Positions 8,403-18,352 of a DNA stretch of 64,000 nt are shown one piece after another (the stretch's first letter is position 1; every line of letters begins with the position of its first letter). A program made the position numbers and the translations under genes. The DNA is from JABDBL01 sp963845445. GTDB lineage: Bacteria > Cyanobacteriota > Vampirovibrionia > Obscuribacterales > Obscuribacteraceae. The stretch covers positions 1,178,001 through 1,242,000 of the forward strand of contig CAWJSE010000002.1 in assembly GCA_963845445.1 (NCBI GenBank). The letters are read 5' to 3'. The notes under the pieces are model-generated. The model ran no database searches. It saw nothing but the letters and a program-made list of their open reading frames with translations, and was not told the DNA's origin.

Positions 8403-11231
8403 ATGATTTCCTCTATAAGCAGACCAGCCTTTAAAACACCTGACTTTCTAAACATATTGAAAGCCAAGCGTACTGCCATCGATCCTAAAATAAAAGAAGC
8501 CATTTCTAAGCTCCCTGCAAATGCAGTACCGCGTCCTCATCCTTCGGCAGCTGGCATTATCCCTTTATGGGACTTATTTCAAGACCAGGATTCAGGCTTA
8601 GGCGTAGCCGTTCTCAGGGACGGGAGTTACCGCTGTTGCTATGAATTAGACGGTATACATGTTAGTGGTTTCGATGAAGTACGCTTAATTTCTTTGATGA
8701 ATCACTTCACCGGCCTTATAAACAGTATTGATACTTCCGTGCAATTAACGGTAGTTTGTCATAACATCAGTAAAGAAGAATATTTCGCTCGTCATCCAGT
8801 TGATGCCCTTAACGACGATTTTTTAAAATACGTAGCCAAATGCGTAGAAAACGATCAAGAATTTCTTTTATCTCGCAATTTTGTTCCAGAACTCAAATTT
8901 TTCGTAACATTTTGCTATCGTCCACCCAAAGAAAAGCCAGCACACGAAAGTTGGTTCAAGAATCAAGTTAACCATATGGTCGACGTTTTCAGCAGTCAAG
9001 CCATGAGACAAACGGTTAGCAGTCATAGCAAGAATATCAATACCATGATTCAACGGGCTATCGGCTATATGGGACAAATAGGTAATTGCGGAATGAGTGG
9101 GCGGCCCATTTCTGCTGAAGAATATTTTCAAATGCTATATCGCGAGCTCAATCCCACTCGAACAAACGACCAAAATTCCTTGCTTGCCCCAACCAGACCA
9201 GTACAAAATTCGGTACCAGCTAATCTGCGCCGTTTATTTCCTGATATCGAACCAGCCACCATTAGACAGCAAATTACTGAATCATGTTATGACTTTAGTC
9301 ACGCAGACTATATCAAAATATCTGATTTCACCACCGCTGAAAATGAACATGTGAGCACAGATAAGCAAAATCATCATATTCAAGACAATAGCAAAGGACG
9401 TTACCTGCGCACTTTATACATGAGCCGTTTGCCAGAACGCACCGGTCCACTGTGGCTATTACCACTTTTACGCCTAAACTGCGAATGGCGTATGAATATA
9501 TATGCTCACAAGCTAGACAAAGATATGTTCCGCAAACAATTACAGCGCAAACAAGCTCAATCGCATGCCAATACTTATCAAGGCATTATGGGTGAGCGTT
9601 CTTCTCCTAACCAAGAAGAAGCAGAAAAAGCTCAAGAAGCTGCTCAAATAGGTTCTGAACTTTATACAACCAACATTGAAGTTTTTAATTTTGCCATTTA
9701 TCTCACTTTGCTTGCTGAAACACTCGATGATCTAAATCGCTCTTCAGAACTGGTACGCACTGCTGCTCCGCAATGCCGTGGTGCACGTTTTGTAGTTGGC
9801 TTTCATGAACAAAAATCATTACTGGCCGGTAGTTTACCCGGTTTAGGTATAGACGTCGCCAGACGGGGCAAAATAGTTAGAACTCCCACTATCCGTAATT
9901 CCTTCCCTTATGTTCATGCCAAATTGGGCTCGGGAGCTGGTGATTGGTTAGGCTTTTCCAAAGAAACCTTAGAACCAGTATTCCTAAATCCATATGATGA
10001 AAAATTGCCCAATGCTCTTTGCATTATTTTCGGGCAACCTGGTGAAGGTAAATCGATGGTGGCCCAACAAATCATCCAAATGAAAACTTTGGCTGGCGCA
10101 AAAACAGTTATTATTGACCGCTCAGGCAGTTATAAGATGCTAACTGATGTTTACGATGACGCAGCCTATATCAAACTCGGTCCTGATGGTTCTGTTTGCA
10201 TAAATCTATACGATTTACCTGTGCCATCCCCTGGCGAAAAGCCTCTTGACCCAAATAATCCGCCAGAATCCCACATTATCAAAATTTTGAATTTCCACTC
10301 GGTAATGTTGGGCGAGCAAGGTCAACAGTGCTTAACTAAAGACGAAAAGCCAATCTTAATGCAGGGAATACAGCAAATATATAAGCTCGCAGCAAAAGAA
10401 AACCGAATACCGATAGAAACTGATCTGGTTAACTGGTTAATTCGTGAAGCTGGACAAACAGCAAATACAAAGCGAGCTGAAACTTGCGAGGACTTAGCTA
10501 ACCGTTTAAGTTTATATTGCCGTGGAGCTATTTTTGGCAAACTTTTTGACGGACCGACCACCATTCCAATGGATGCTCAATTAATGGTATTTGATACCTC
10601 AGATCTGTCACACGATAAAACTTTAGAAGCAGTAGTGACATTATTTGTATCAGATTTCGTCTTAAGAAGGGCCGCTCAACACAAAGCCGAGCAAATGGCT
10701 AAAGGGCTTCCCGCACGCTTTGTCTTTTGTATTGATGAGTTGTGGCGATTGCTCAGATACGAAGGTGGAAAAACTCTAGTAGAAGACGCTTCGCGTACCA
10801 GCCGTCACTTAGGCTTATTATTTATAGGTATTTCACAAGAATTGAGTGATTTGCTTCGCGATGAAAGAGCACGCAACTTAGCCACTAACAGTGCAATCAA
10901 AATTATCCTAGGAAACGATCCAAGCAACTTTGACTTGATTAGAGATGCATGCGGTCTAACACCACAAGAAATGCAAGCTATTGCCCATTTAACTAGAAAG
11001 AATCGTGAATACAGCGACGCTTTCCTGGTATATCATAAACTCTCCCGTGGTGTCGTCAAAGTGGTTGTGCCACGGTTTATGTATTGGGTTGCCACTACTG
11101 AACCCAACATAGATCAGCCCATGCGTGCAAAGCTTATAAGTTTATGTGGCGGTGATCATCGATTGGCTTGCCATTTGTTAGCGCAAGGCGTTACTCCAGA
11201 AACTTTTACCCCCGCTTATTTACAAGGTTGA
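8403..11231 (+). CDS. VirB4/TrbE-type secretion ATPase
   Basis: 942 residues, longer than the usual 800 or so. The N-terminal half corresponds to the CagE/TrbE/VirB N domain. The C-terminal half is the RecA-like motor with Walker A GQPGEGKS near residue 543, Walker B FVFCIDELW near 773, and the usual ending FMYWVATTEPN. VirB4 proteins power substrate transfer or pilus assembly at the inner-membrane face of type IV secretion systems. The Glu-rich QEEAEKAQEAAQ stretch near residue 405 is an insertion. All key nucleotide-binding residues are present, so the motor looks functional. Confidence 0.9.
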   Translation: MISSISRPAFKTPDFLNILKAKRTAIDPKIKEAISKLPANAVPRPHPSAAGIIPLWDLFQDQDSGLGVAVLRDGSYRCCYELDGIHVSGFDEVRLISLMNHFTGLINSIDTSVQLTVVCHNISKEEYFARHPVDALNDDFLKYVAKCVENDQEFLLSRNFVPELKFFVTFCYRPPKEKPAHESWFKNQVNHMVDVFSSQAMRQTVSSHSKNINTMIQRAIGYMGQIGNCGMSGRPISAEEYFQMLYRELNPTRTNDQNSLLAPTRPVQNSVPANLRRLFPDIEPATIRQQITESCYDFSHADYIKISDFTTAENEHVSTDKQNHHIQDNSKGRYLRTLYMSRLPERTGPLWLLPLLRLNCEWRMNIYAHKLDKDMFRKQLQRKQAQSHANTYQGIMGERSSPNQEEAEKAQEAAQIGSELYTTNIEVFNFAIYLTLLAETLDDLNRSSELVRTAAPQCRGARFVVGFHEQKSLLAGSLPGLGIDVARRGKIVRTPTIRNSFPYVHAKLGSGAGDWLGFSKETLEPVFLNPYDEKLPNALCIIFGQPGEGKSMVAQQIIQMKTLAGAKTVIIDRSGSYKMLTDVYDDAAYIKLGPDGSVCINLYDLPVPSPGEKPLDPNNPPESHIIKILNFHSVMLGEQGQQCLTKDEKPILMQGIQQIYKLAAKENRIPIETDLVNWLIREAGQTANTKRAETCEDLANRLSLYCRGAIFGKLFDGPTTIPMDAQLMVFDTSDLSHDKTLEAVVTLFVSDFVLRRAAQHKAEQMAKGLPARFVFCIDELWRLLRYEGGKTLVEDASRTSRHLGLLFIGISQELSDLLRDERARNLATNSAIKIILGNDPSNFDLIRDACGLTPQEMQAIAHLTRKNREYSDAFLVYHKLSRGVVKVVVPRFMYWVATTEPNIDQPMRAKLISLCGGDHRLACHLLAQGVTPETFTPAYLQG

Positions 11232-11240
11232 AATAAATGT

Positions 11241-11870
11241 ATGTTTGATTATCAAGCAGGCGAAAAATATAGAATAACCTTAATTATGGTGGCATTAGCT
11301 GGATTGATGGCCGGGGCATTTTTCACTATTTTATTATCCGGCGGTTCAGAGCCAGCGAAAGCAAGACCCAGAGCAGCTTATATGGATGATCCAGACATAA
11401 ACGGAGGCAGGCCTGTTTCATCTGCTCAAACCTCAACTTATGCTAGGACAAATAGTCAGGCTCAAATTAGCCAGGCAAATATGGCTGATCCTCTCAATTC
11501 TTTAAATCTTGTCCAAGATTGGCTGCCTCTGGCTTGGGACTTAAGCGCAGGCACAGCTAGCGAAAGTCAAGAAAAGGCCATAGAATACATGACCCCTGAA
11601 TGCGCAAATGCTTACAAGCAAAATGTCTGGACACCGGAAATAGCCCAGCAAATAAATGCCTCTGGGATCAAGAGCACTTTCAGTGCCAGCCGTGTTGCAG
11701 CTGGCAACAATCAATCAGATGGTTCAGTAATTATTACGGTAGAAGGCAAGCAAGTACTAAATATACCTAACAAAGGCTCTAAAACCCGCTCAGTCAAATT
11801 AGAATATTTAATTAAAAACACCGCCGATGGTTTGCGCATTGCCGGAATTAGCGAAGGTGGCAAAGGCTAA
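11241..11870 (+). CDS. VirB8-like bitopic membrane protein (NTF2-like periplasmic domain)
   Basis: 209 residues: a short cytoplasmic tail, one transmembrane helix (about residues 12-36), a disordered linker, then a domain from about 95 with helix-helix-beta-sheet order. This contains YMTPECANAYKQN, then strands SVIITVEGK, SVKLEYLIKN and GLRIAGISEG. This order and the single anchor are those of VirB8/TcpC/DotI-type NTF2-fold components, which nucleate the periplasmic core of the apparatus. It is encoded between VirB4 and VirD4 with 9- and 11-nt gaps. Confidence is moderate because the primary sequence is divergent. Confidence 0.5.
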   Translation: MFDYQAGEKYRITLIMVALAGLMAGAFFTILLSGGSEPAKARPRAAYMDDPDINGGRPVSSAQTSTYARTNSQAQISQANMADPLNSLNLVQDWLPLAWDLSAGTASESQEKAIEYMTPECANAYKQNVWTPEIAQQINASGIKSTFSASRVAAGNNQSDGSVIITVEGKQVLNIPNKGSKTRSVKLEYLIKNTADGLRIAGISEGGKG

Positions 11871-11881
11871 GGAGATAGAAC

Positions 11882-14800
11882 ATGAGTTGGAGACCACAAC
11901 TTAACGAAAAAGGTGTTATCACCCGCTTTAGCAACTCTGATACCGGGGAAGTAATTAGCGCCCAGGAATATGAGCGCCGTATGCAGACTTTACAAGGAAG
12001 CTACACGCCCAATTATTACAATCAACCCGGCACAAGCTCTATTGGTGGTACTTATACCGGCGCACCATATATGCCACAGAATATGCCACAAAACATGCCC
12101 CAAGCGCAACCAAACGGTATGTACGCATATCAAACCAGAAATGGACATATTGTTTTAGTGCCTCCGGATAATGCCCGCAGTGCTTATCCACAATATAATA
12201 GTGCACCGGCACCAGATGATGGGGTTCAAACTCGATTACCGGCAGGCATCAGCACTGCCCCAATACCTACAAATGATAATCCTCTTATCCAACCGGGCGC
12301 GAATATTATTCCGCCGAATGCGCAATTTTCAGTTGAGACACCATTAGCTGTAACCGCCCCACAGGCAGCCAATGACGCACCACCATCTACAATAAGCGCC
12401 AGATCCAGCTCAACACCAGCAATTGGTCAAGGCATACAAAGCAAAAACCTAAGGCTCGAAGGTGTACCTGGTCACCCAGATAAAGCTCCTCTTTCTCCAT
12501 ACAAACCTCATGGCTTCTTGGATACAACTTCTATTGCCATCCTATTGCCAACGCTTATATTAATTGCACTTAGCGTTGCGGCAGCTCACAAAAAACGCTT
12601 ATTCCCCTGGCAGACTATTAGAACCTTTAATCCTCCTTCTGGTCTTATGACTCCAAGAGATTATGAAAAATCATATCTTTGTCCGCCTAACTTAAGACGT
12701 CATGGACGCTTAGGCAAACGCAATCCCAATGCCAGCTGGACTGAAGCCGATGGTGTAGTGCTTCCTTTCGGATTTCTTGCCCGTACTCATTTGCCGGTCA
12801 CTATTCCATTAGGAAGATTGCCCAACAAAAACATGTTCATAGTAGCTCCATCTGGTTCAGGTAAAACCACTTTGATGCGCGCCATTATTAAAGCATTGCT
12901 AGCTAAGCCTTGTGTGATTATTGCTTTAGAAGCTAAAGCCAATGATCCGGCTTTAGATGAAAAGCGAGAAGGTTTTAAATATACTGTTTTGCCAGAGGCT
13001 AAAGCAGCCGGATTCGATGCACTCTATTTCAATCCTTTAGACATGGAAGAATCAGTCAATTGGAATCCAATGGATCTGTCTCCTACAATATTTGCTTCCT
13101 CTATTGTGCAAGATATAAACATGTTAGCGCCTGAAGAACAGCACTGGGCGGAACGAGACCATGGCTATATTTCTGGTTTAACTCAATTACTTAAATGGGG
13201 CGCCGTACAAGTGATGGGCGAAGATACTGAGGGTTATGTTTCCGAAGTTGCAGCGCTGCCCTGTAATCCAAGGGGCTTAATGAAATTGGTTAATAACCGT
13301 CGCAATATTGTTGAGTCTTTGCGCCGGCTTAAAAATAATCCAGAAGTTGATCCATCGGAACTAAGTGAATTAACCCAAACTTTATCTTCAATTATCCGCA
13401 CGGATACTGATTGGGACAAAAATATTCAAGGCGTACGCGGTCGTCTGCGCATGTTCAAGAATCCAGGTGTATTGCGTGTAACCGAACAATCAAATGTTGA
13501 CCTGAATGCTTCGATGCACAAGCCTACCGTGCTAATATTTGGTGCACCAGCTTCATTAGGACCAGACGCTGAGTCATTAGCTTCTTGCTTTGTATATCAA
13601 TTACAACAAGCTTTACATACCAGATATGGTACTGTATCAGTCTTGCCTTTATTTGCCTTCTTTGATGAATATCAGACTTTAAACTTGGACACAGCTGGCA
13701 GATTATCAGCTATCGTCCGCGGTGCTAACGGTGGTCTGACTGTTATTCTACAAAACATCAGTCAGATAGCCACGAATACTACCTCCACTAATCCATCCAG
13801 CTCCGGCTCTTCTGAATTACGTACAATATTCTCTAACTCCGCTGTTCGTGTTTGCTTGCATAACGCTGACGAAGTTACAGCACGCTTCTTCTCGGATGAA
13901 ATTGGTAAGCAAGCAGTGATTGTTCCAGGTTTATCTGACCACTTCCAGGCTGGTGGTGGTGGTGTATTTCCAACCAGTTGGAACCGCATTCACTCGCAAC
14001 AAGTTGTAGCTAGAGTTGATTCTGATGCTATTAAACGTATGGAAAAACAGCACGCACTTGTTTATCTCTCACCAGCCGGCGATCCCGAATTTGGTGAAGT
14101 TAAACCACTTATGGTTGACTTAAGAGGTATTGAAGAAATCGCTCGCTTACACCTGTTGCACAACGTTTCAACTCGTTCAGGACCAGGAGATGGAGGAGGT
14201 GCAGCCAACGCTACACCTCAGCCCACTCACGTTCCATGGCAATCACATTTGGGTCAACAAGGCGGCTGGCGCCAAGTACCAGCGCAAAACGCGCCAGAAG
14301 ATTTGACTACAGACGCTGCTAGCCCATCCACCACTGCTGTTGGCAAGCTTGCCGACACATTAACTAGTGCCATCCCAGATGCAGCTGTTAATCCGACCAT
14401 CAGCGCAATTGAGCCTATTGCCGGCATAATTCCGGATGGATCAAATGCTGCCTCAGCGAGTGTACCCAAACAGATCGAAGACAATGTAAGCCATCGTATT
14501 TGCCCTGCTTGTAAACAGCCCGCCACAACCAAAAAATTCTGCACCAATTGCGGAACTTTCTTGGGACAACCAGCGGCAACCATTGAAACAGCCGGCAATC
14601 GAATTGTCTTAAACCAAAATCAAAAAGTAGAGCTGGAAACATCTGCGGTTTTAGTCAATAGAGAACGTGTTCCTGTGAAACAACAAGCAGAAGCTGCACC
14701 TCCGCCATTTCCATTTGCTCCAGGCCCATCAAGTATCCAAAACATAGTCCAAAACATATCCGCAAATAAAAAGCCTGCTGCCCCGGAACGCACCGATGCC

Positions 14801-14917
14801 ACTTCAGCTCCCGATTACGATCAAATACCGGGGTTAAATCCTGGCCAAACAAAAAGACCAATCACATCAATGAATCCTGAGCGAAACAGACCTGTGCCCA
14901 AATCTTGGGGTAAATAA
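11882..14917 (+). CDS. VirD4/TraG-type coupling ATPase with C-terminal zinc ribbon
   Basis: 1011 residues, starting 7 nt after a clear AAGGAG. Order: about 210 residues of Pro/Asn/Gln-rich disordered sequence, one transmembrane helix (about 214-236), a RecA-like ATPase with Walker A VAPSGSGKTT near 322 and Walker B FAFFDEYQTL near 593, the ILQNISQI sensor segment, then a disordered Ala/Pro tail. The tail carries a CPAC...CTNC zinc ribbon near residues 872-890. VirD4-type proteins select DNA or protein substrates and deliver them to the VirB channel. The long disordered N-terminus before the membrane helix and the C-terminal zinc ribbon are unusual for the family. Confidence 0.85.
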   Translation: MSWRPQLNEKGVITRFSNSDTGEVISAQEYERRMQTLQGSYTPNYYNQPGTSSIGGTYTGAPYMPQNMPQNMPQAQPNGMYAYQTRNGHIVLVPPDNARSAYPQYNSAPAPDDGVQTRLPAGISTAPIPTNDNPLIQPGANIIPPNAQFSVETPLAVTAPQAANDAPPSTISARSSSTPAIGQGIQSKNLRLEGVPGHPDKAPLSPYKPHGFLDTTSIAILLPTLILIALSVAAAHKKRLFPWQTIRTFNPPSGLMTPRDYEKSYLCPPNLRRHGRLGKRNPNASWTEADGVVLPFGFLARTHLPVTIPLGRLPNKNMFIVAPSGSGKTTLMRAIIKALLAKPCVIIALEAKANDPALDEKREGFKYTVLPEAKAAGFDALYFNPLDMEESVNWNPMDLSPTIFASSIVQDINMLAPEEQHWAERDHGYISGLTQLLKWGAVQVMGEDTEGYVSEVAALPCNPRGLMKLVNNRRNIVESLRRLKNNPEVDPSELSELTQTLSSIIRTDTDWDKNIQGVRGRLRMFKNPGVLRVTEQSNVDLNASMHKPTVLIFGAPASLGPDAESLASCFVYQLQQALHTRYGTVSVLPLFAFFDEYQTLNLDTAGRLSAIVRGANGGLTVILQNISQIATNTTSTNPSSSGSSELRTIFSNSAVRVCLHNADEVTARFFSDEIGKQAVIVPGLSDHFQAGGGGVFPTSWNRIHSQQVVARVDSDAIKRMEKQHALVYLSPAGDPEFGEVKPLMVDLRGIEEIARLHLLHNVSTRSGPGDGGGAANATPQPTHVPWQSHLGQQGGWRQVPAQNAPEDLTTDAASPSTTAVGKLADTLTSAIPDAAVNPTISAIEPIAGIIPDGSNAASASVPKQIEDNVSHRICPACKQPATTKKFCTNCGTFLGQPAATIETAGNRIVLNQNQKVELETSAVLVNRERVPVKQQAEAAPPPFPFAPGPSSIQNIVQNISANKKPAAPERTDATSAPDYDQIPGLNPGQTKRPITSMNPERNRPVPKSWGK

Positions 14918-14922
14918 TTAGT

Positions 14923-15078
14923 TTACAGTCTGCCCCATTTGTACGAAATAAAATACATAACCACTGAAACCATTAAATAAATAGCTATTACAATTACTGA
15001 AACTATCAATGGCCATATACCCTTGGCACTCGCTATGAGAGACTCGCTTTCTTCTTTTTTTTGTTTGTCTTCAGTCAT
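14923..15078 (-). CDS. Small single-span membrane protein (51 residues)
   Basis: ATG at 15078, preceded by GGAAG at good spacing, runs to the TAA at 14923-14925. The product starts MTEDKQKKEESESL (highly charged) and has one transmembrane helix (about residues 22-42) ending in a short basic tail. It lies 13 nt downstream of the large GT-C glycosyltransferase gene on the same strand, so it is probably the last gene of that operon. The charged head plus one helix could be a partner or regulator of the transferase, which is inference only. Confidence 0.6.
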   Translation of the reverse strand: MTEDKQKKEESESLIASAKGIWPLIVSVIVIAIYLMVSVVMYFISYKWGRL

Positions 15079-15091
15079 ATTTCTTCCGGGT

Positions 15092-17431
15092 TTATTTTAC
15101 AGTTATTACTATGTGATCTCCGGCTATGCCTACTTGTTTTTCACTGCTATCTAGTGCTCTCAAACGCAATTCATATATACCGGGTAAAGCAAAGTCTTTC
15201 TTGCTTAATGATATCAAACCGCTCAAACCTTTCAATTGCTTAGTGTAAAAGAAAGCATTTGGTTTCCTGGGGTCGTTGACAACAGTGAAAGTCTGGTCAG
15301 GTGGCGTAAGTTCGTACATAACCTTATCAACTCCAAGAACTTTACCACCATCATAAGCAAGCTGACAGTAAGGATTAAAAGCATTCAACTCTATATAACC
15401 CAGCACATTTTGGTTAGCGCTCGCTTTAAAGCTAAGATCTGGCATATTTTTTTCAATGGGTTCAAATCGAATACTTTTGACCAAGAATACTCTTGACTTT
15501 GGCAAAATCAATTTCAACAAGCGTGCTGCACCTCCCATAGCCCAATCCGCTTGTCCATGCAAAGGGAAAAATAGTTTCTGTTCGCCAGCAGTATCCTGCA
15601 GGAGTATATCCAATCTGTGAGCTCTATCGAATTGCGAAACAATTTCGTTAGTATAAAAGAGACTACATACTCTAGAATGCCGCTTCTTATCACTAGATTG
15701 CGCAAAATCAATGCTTGCGACTAAACAGTCCAGGTCAAAACAAGACCGATTCTTTAAATCAATTATTATTTCAGAGTCTATTTGTTTACGAACATCCTTA
15801 TTCATATCTATATTCAGAGGCAAGTCAATTATTTTATTGGGCAAAGAAAAACCCTCCAATTTCTGCTCTTTGTCATTCCAAACGTAAAATTTTGAAGCAA
15901 TCTTATCGCCCCCAATGTTTGTCATAGCACGCCTGGCATAACCAAACGGAAAAACGTGGTTTATTTCGTCAAGGTTAAAACAATAATGAATATCCTGACT
16001 AATTTGTGGACGTTTACTCATGCCATCAAGAGCATTGCGACAAACATAAGCACCGTTTATTTGATCAGGCAATCCAACAATATATACCGCATCGTTTTGA
16101 TTGATTGTTTTGCATAAATCATTCAGCTGATTTAGAATTGCTTGACTAGTGGTTTCTGCCTTAAGCCAAGCAGAATTATTCACTAACAACAGTGCCCCAG
16201 ATAACGACAATATCAGAGCAAGAGCAACAATTTTCCAATGCTGAATTTTGCCATTCTTTTCCAAACAGCTTGCAAAACCAAAACAAAACAAAGCTGATAA
16301 AGGGACCGTAGGCAAATATGCTAAACGACTACCTTGTAAATCAGTGGCAATATTAAAGAGTTTATATACTGGTACTAAACTAAGTACCAACCAGCACAAT
16401 AAAAAAACGAACGTAGAAATATTTTTGCGTTCAAAACAAACGTTCTTAACTATCAGTATTAAATTAATTGCTAGCAGAGTCCCCCAAACAATTTTGATCA
16501 ACCCTGGGTTACTTAAAAGCCCATCGTTGAAAGGGAAACAAAGAATGTATAGAGATGTTCGCCAGATTGAAATTAATAGTCGAAAATTATCGAGACTCAA
16601 AAGTGTATTATCATAACCACCGATTAGTGTACCCAAAGAACAATAACGCACTACAAAATAAATTCCTAAAAGCAACCAGAATAAGATTGACTTTTTGACG
16701 ACAGATAAGAGCCTGTCTGGCATGCCCAATTCTTTTGAACCTATTATAAATTCGTAGGCACAGAATATTGCAGGCAATGTTATGGCCATTTCTTTGCACA
16801 TAAGTGCTAAAGACAGAAAAATCAAGCTTCCAAAAACCCACTCAATAGAAGACCCTTTCATTAAAACAGTTGACCGGCGCCATTTTATGTAACTGTAAAG
16901 ACTGGCCAGAGAAAAAAAAGTAACAAAAGTGTCAACTCTTCCGGTAATCCAAGAAACAGCCTCAGGATGTAGAGGATAAAGCCCAAACATGATGGCGGCA
17001 GCCATGCACCACATATAATTCCACTTCGGATTATCACTGTTTAAGGGCAATTGCCGTAATATAAGCCACAATAAATAAGTGTTTGCTGCGTGACATAAAA
17101 CATTTGTTAAATGAAAGCCGATACCATTTCCCCGCCAAACGATATAGTCCCAAAGCATAAATATTGAAATAAGTGGTCTATAAAACTTGGCTGTGCTGAT
17201 ATCTAACCAGGCACTATGGAAATTACGCCAAATCAGTTCCGGCTGGCTGATTGCCTCAGATAGCCATTTCAGATGCACAAAGTCATCCCCATTAAATGCA
17301 TTCACTATGATAGGTGAATAAATGAGCACGATAAAAATAAGAGCCCCACTTAGAGACACTAATTCCAACGAATATAATGCTTTGCTTTCTGCAGCGCTTC
17401 GATCTGCTACTAAGTCAACTTCTTCGGTCAT
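15092..17431 (-). CDS. Polytopic GT-C glycosyltransferase (TMTC/PMT-like) with C-terminal periplasmic domain
   Basis: 779 residues. The N-terminal two thirds contain about ten hydrophobic segments. The first loop carries FNGDDFVHLKWL (the acidic pair expected of GT-C transferases), followed by FYRPLISIF and YPLHPEAVSWITGRVD, which resembles the TMTC/DUF1736 group. Such enzymes take a sugar from a polyprenyl-phosphate donor on the outer face of the membrane. The last 300 residues or so are soluble and contain a beta-rich region (FPLHGQADWAMGGAAR). A decayed relative is encoded at 22451-24785. It overlaps the upstream secreted-protein gene by 4 nt, so the two are translationally coupled. Substrate unknown. 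Confidence 0.7.
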   Translation of the reverse strand: MTEEVDLVADRSAAESKALYSLELVSLSGALIFIVLIYSPIIVNAFNGDDFVHLKWLSEAISQPELIWRNFHSAWLDISTAKFYRPLISIFMLWDYIVWRGNGIGFHLTNVLCHAANTYLLWLILRQLPLNSDNPKWNYMWCMAAAIMFGLYPLHPEAVSWITGRVDTFVTFFSLASLYSYIKWRRSTVLMKGSSIEWVFGSLIFLSLALMCKEMAITLPAIFCAYEFIIGSKELGMPDRLLSVVKKSILFWLLLGIYFVVRYCSLGTLIGGYDNTLLSLDNFRLLISIWRTSLYILCFPFNDGLLSNPGLIKIVWGTLLAINLILIVKNVCFERKNISTFVFLLCWLVLSLVPVYKLFNIATDLQGSRLAYLPTVPLSALFCFGFASCLEKNGKIQHWKIVALALILSLSGALLLVNNSAWLKAETTSQAILNQLNDLCKTINQNDAVYIVGLPDQINGAYVCRNALDGMSKRPQISQDIHYCFNLDEINHVFPFGYARRAMTNIGGDKIASKFYVWNDKEQKLEGFSLPNKIIDLPLNIDMNKDVRKQIDSEIIIDLKNRSCFDLDCLVASIDFAQSSDKKRHSRVCSLFYTNEIVSQFDRAHRLDILLQDTAGEQKLFFPLHGQADWAMGGAARLLKLILPKSRVFLVKSIRFEPIEKNMPDLSFKASANQNVLGYIELNAFNPYCQLAYDGGKVLGVDKVMYELTPPDQTFTVVNDPRKPNAFFYTKQLKGLSGLISLSKKDFALPGIYELRLRALDSSEKQVGIAGDHIVITVK

Positions 17432-18276
17432 TTCTTCTTTTCCGGACTAATTGGTTCATCAAGCAAATTTTCTATTGCATCTTTACTTGATTCACCCGTG
17501 ACCAATTCGAATTCGTCCTTGACCTGCCTATATCCTGTAAGAGAATTAAAAGTAGAAACAGCCAAGGGTCTTCTTTTTACTGAAAGTGTCTTTAAGATCG
17601 AAACCATTTTGCCGTTAACAGAGCGGTTGGCTCCAAGAGGGATTCCCATATGGACGGGAATCCCTAATTGAGAACAAAATATTTGTTCTATTTGTCGTGG
17701 TGCCTTAATATCAGAAGATAACCAAAGTTGAGTCATAGACTCTTCCGCCAATTTCTTATTAGGATCAGCCCTTCTAATAGCTAAGCACTCATAGGTGCGA
17801 AAGTTATCGATCCTCATAGTTTTCCCAGTGTTATGCACCTTGAATGCTGGTCCTGCGTACATATTACTACTATTATTCTTGCTACCAAGGATAAACTTTT
17901 TTTGCCAACTCTTGTAAGGTAAATCAACATAAGTTTTAGAACTCTCATTAAAGACCAATGCATTCCACTTGGGGGCTTTAGTAATGAGGGTCAACCCCAA
18001 TCGTCCCACATACATTTTTAAAGCATTGTCTGTAAACTCCGAAGACAACGTGCCACCGAAATTACTACTTTGGCAGAGAACCCAGCCCTGTTCATATTTA
18101 CTTGCAGCGGCGATACAAAACCCATCTCCATTAAGACAAAACAAAATAGTCAGAGCAAAAACCAATTTCGACCATTGCCATCTTCTCTCTTTTCTGTGCA
18201 TATCATGAAAACTCGAATGGTTAATCTTCAAAACAGCCTTTCCTATTAATAGCCTATTCTTAATTTTACACAGCAA
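17428..18276 (-). CDS. Exported hypothetical protein coupled to the GT-C transferase
   Basis: Up to 282 residues. The start is uncertain: an internal ATG at 18201 (MHRKERRWQW...) puts the basic-plus-hydrophobic signal sequence (LVFALTILFCLNGDGFCIAAA) near the N-terminus and is attractive. The mature part is mixed alpha/beta, with four Cys residues spread through it and a Glu/Lys-rich end. I recognise no family. The stop overlaps the start of the glycosyltransferase gene (ATGA), indicating a shared job in the envelope. Confidence 0.6.
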   Translation of the reverse strand: MLCKIKNRLLIGKAVLKINHSSFHDMHRKERRWQWSKLVFALTILFCLNGDGFCIAAASKYEQGWVLCQSSNFGGTLSSEFTDNALKMYVGRLGLTLITKAPKWNALVFNESSKTYVDLPYKSWQKKFILGSKNNSSNMYAGPAFKVHNTGKTMRIDNFRTYECLAIRRADPNKKLAEESMTQLWLSSDIKAPRQIEQIFCSQLGIPVHMGIPLGANRSVNGKMVSILKTLSVKRRPLAVSTFNSLTGYRQVKDEFELVTGESSKDAIENLLDEPISPEKKK

Positions 18277-18306
18277 TTAAATTCTAAACTCTAGAAAACC
18301 ACTTTA

Positions 18307-18339
18307 TGCCACAACTTTGTCACACAATCTACCTAAACT
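18307..18339 (+). promoter_or_regulatory. PhoB-like direct-repeat promoter, copy A
   Basis: TGCCACAACTT (18307-18317) and TGTCAC (18318-18323) form an 11-bp-phased direct repeat. A -10-like TAAACT follows at 18334-18339, 10 nt after the second half-site. It points rightward to the gene starting at 18431. The same consensus occurs at three other intergenic sites in the window. Activator identity is inference. Confidence 0.65.
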
Positions 18340-18352
18340 AATCATGTCCGCA

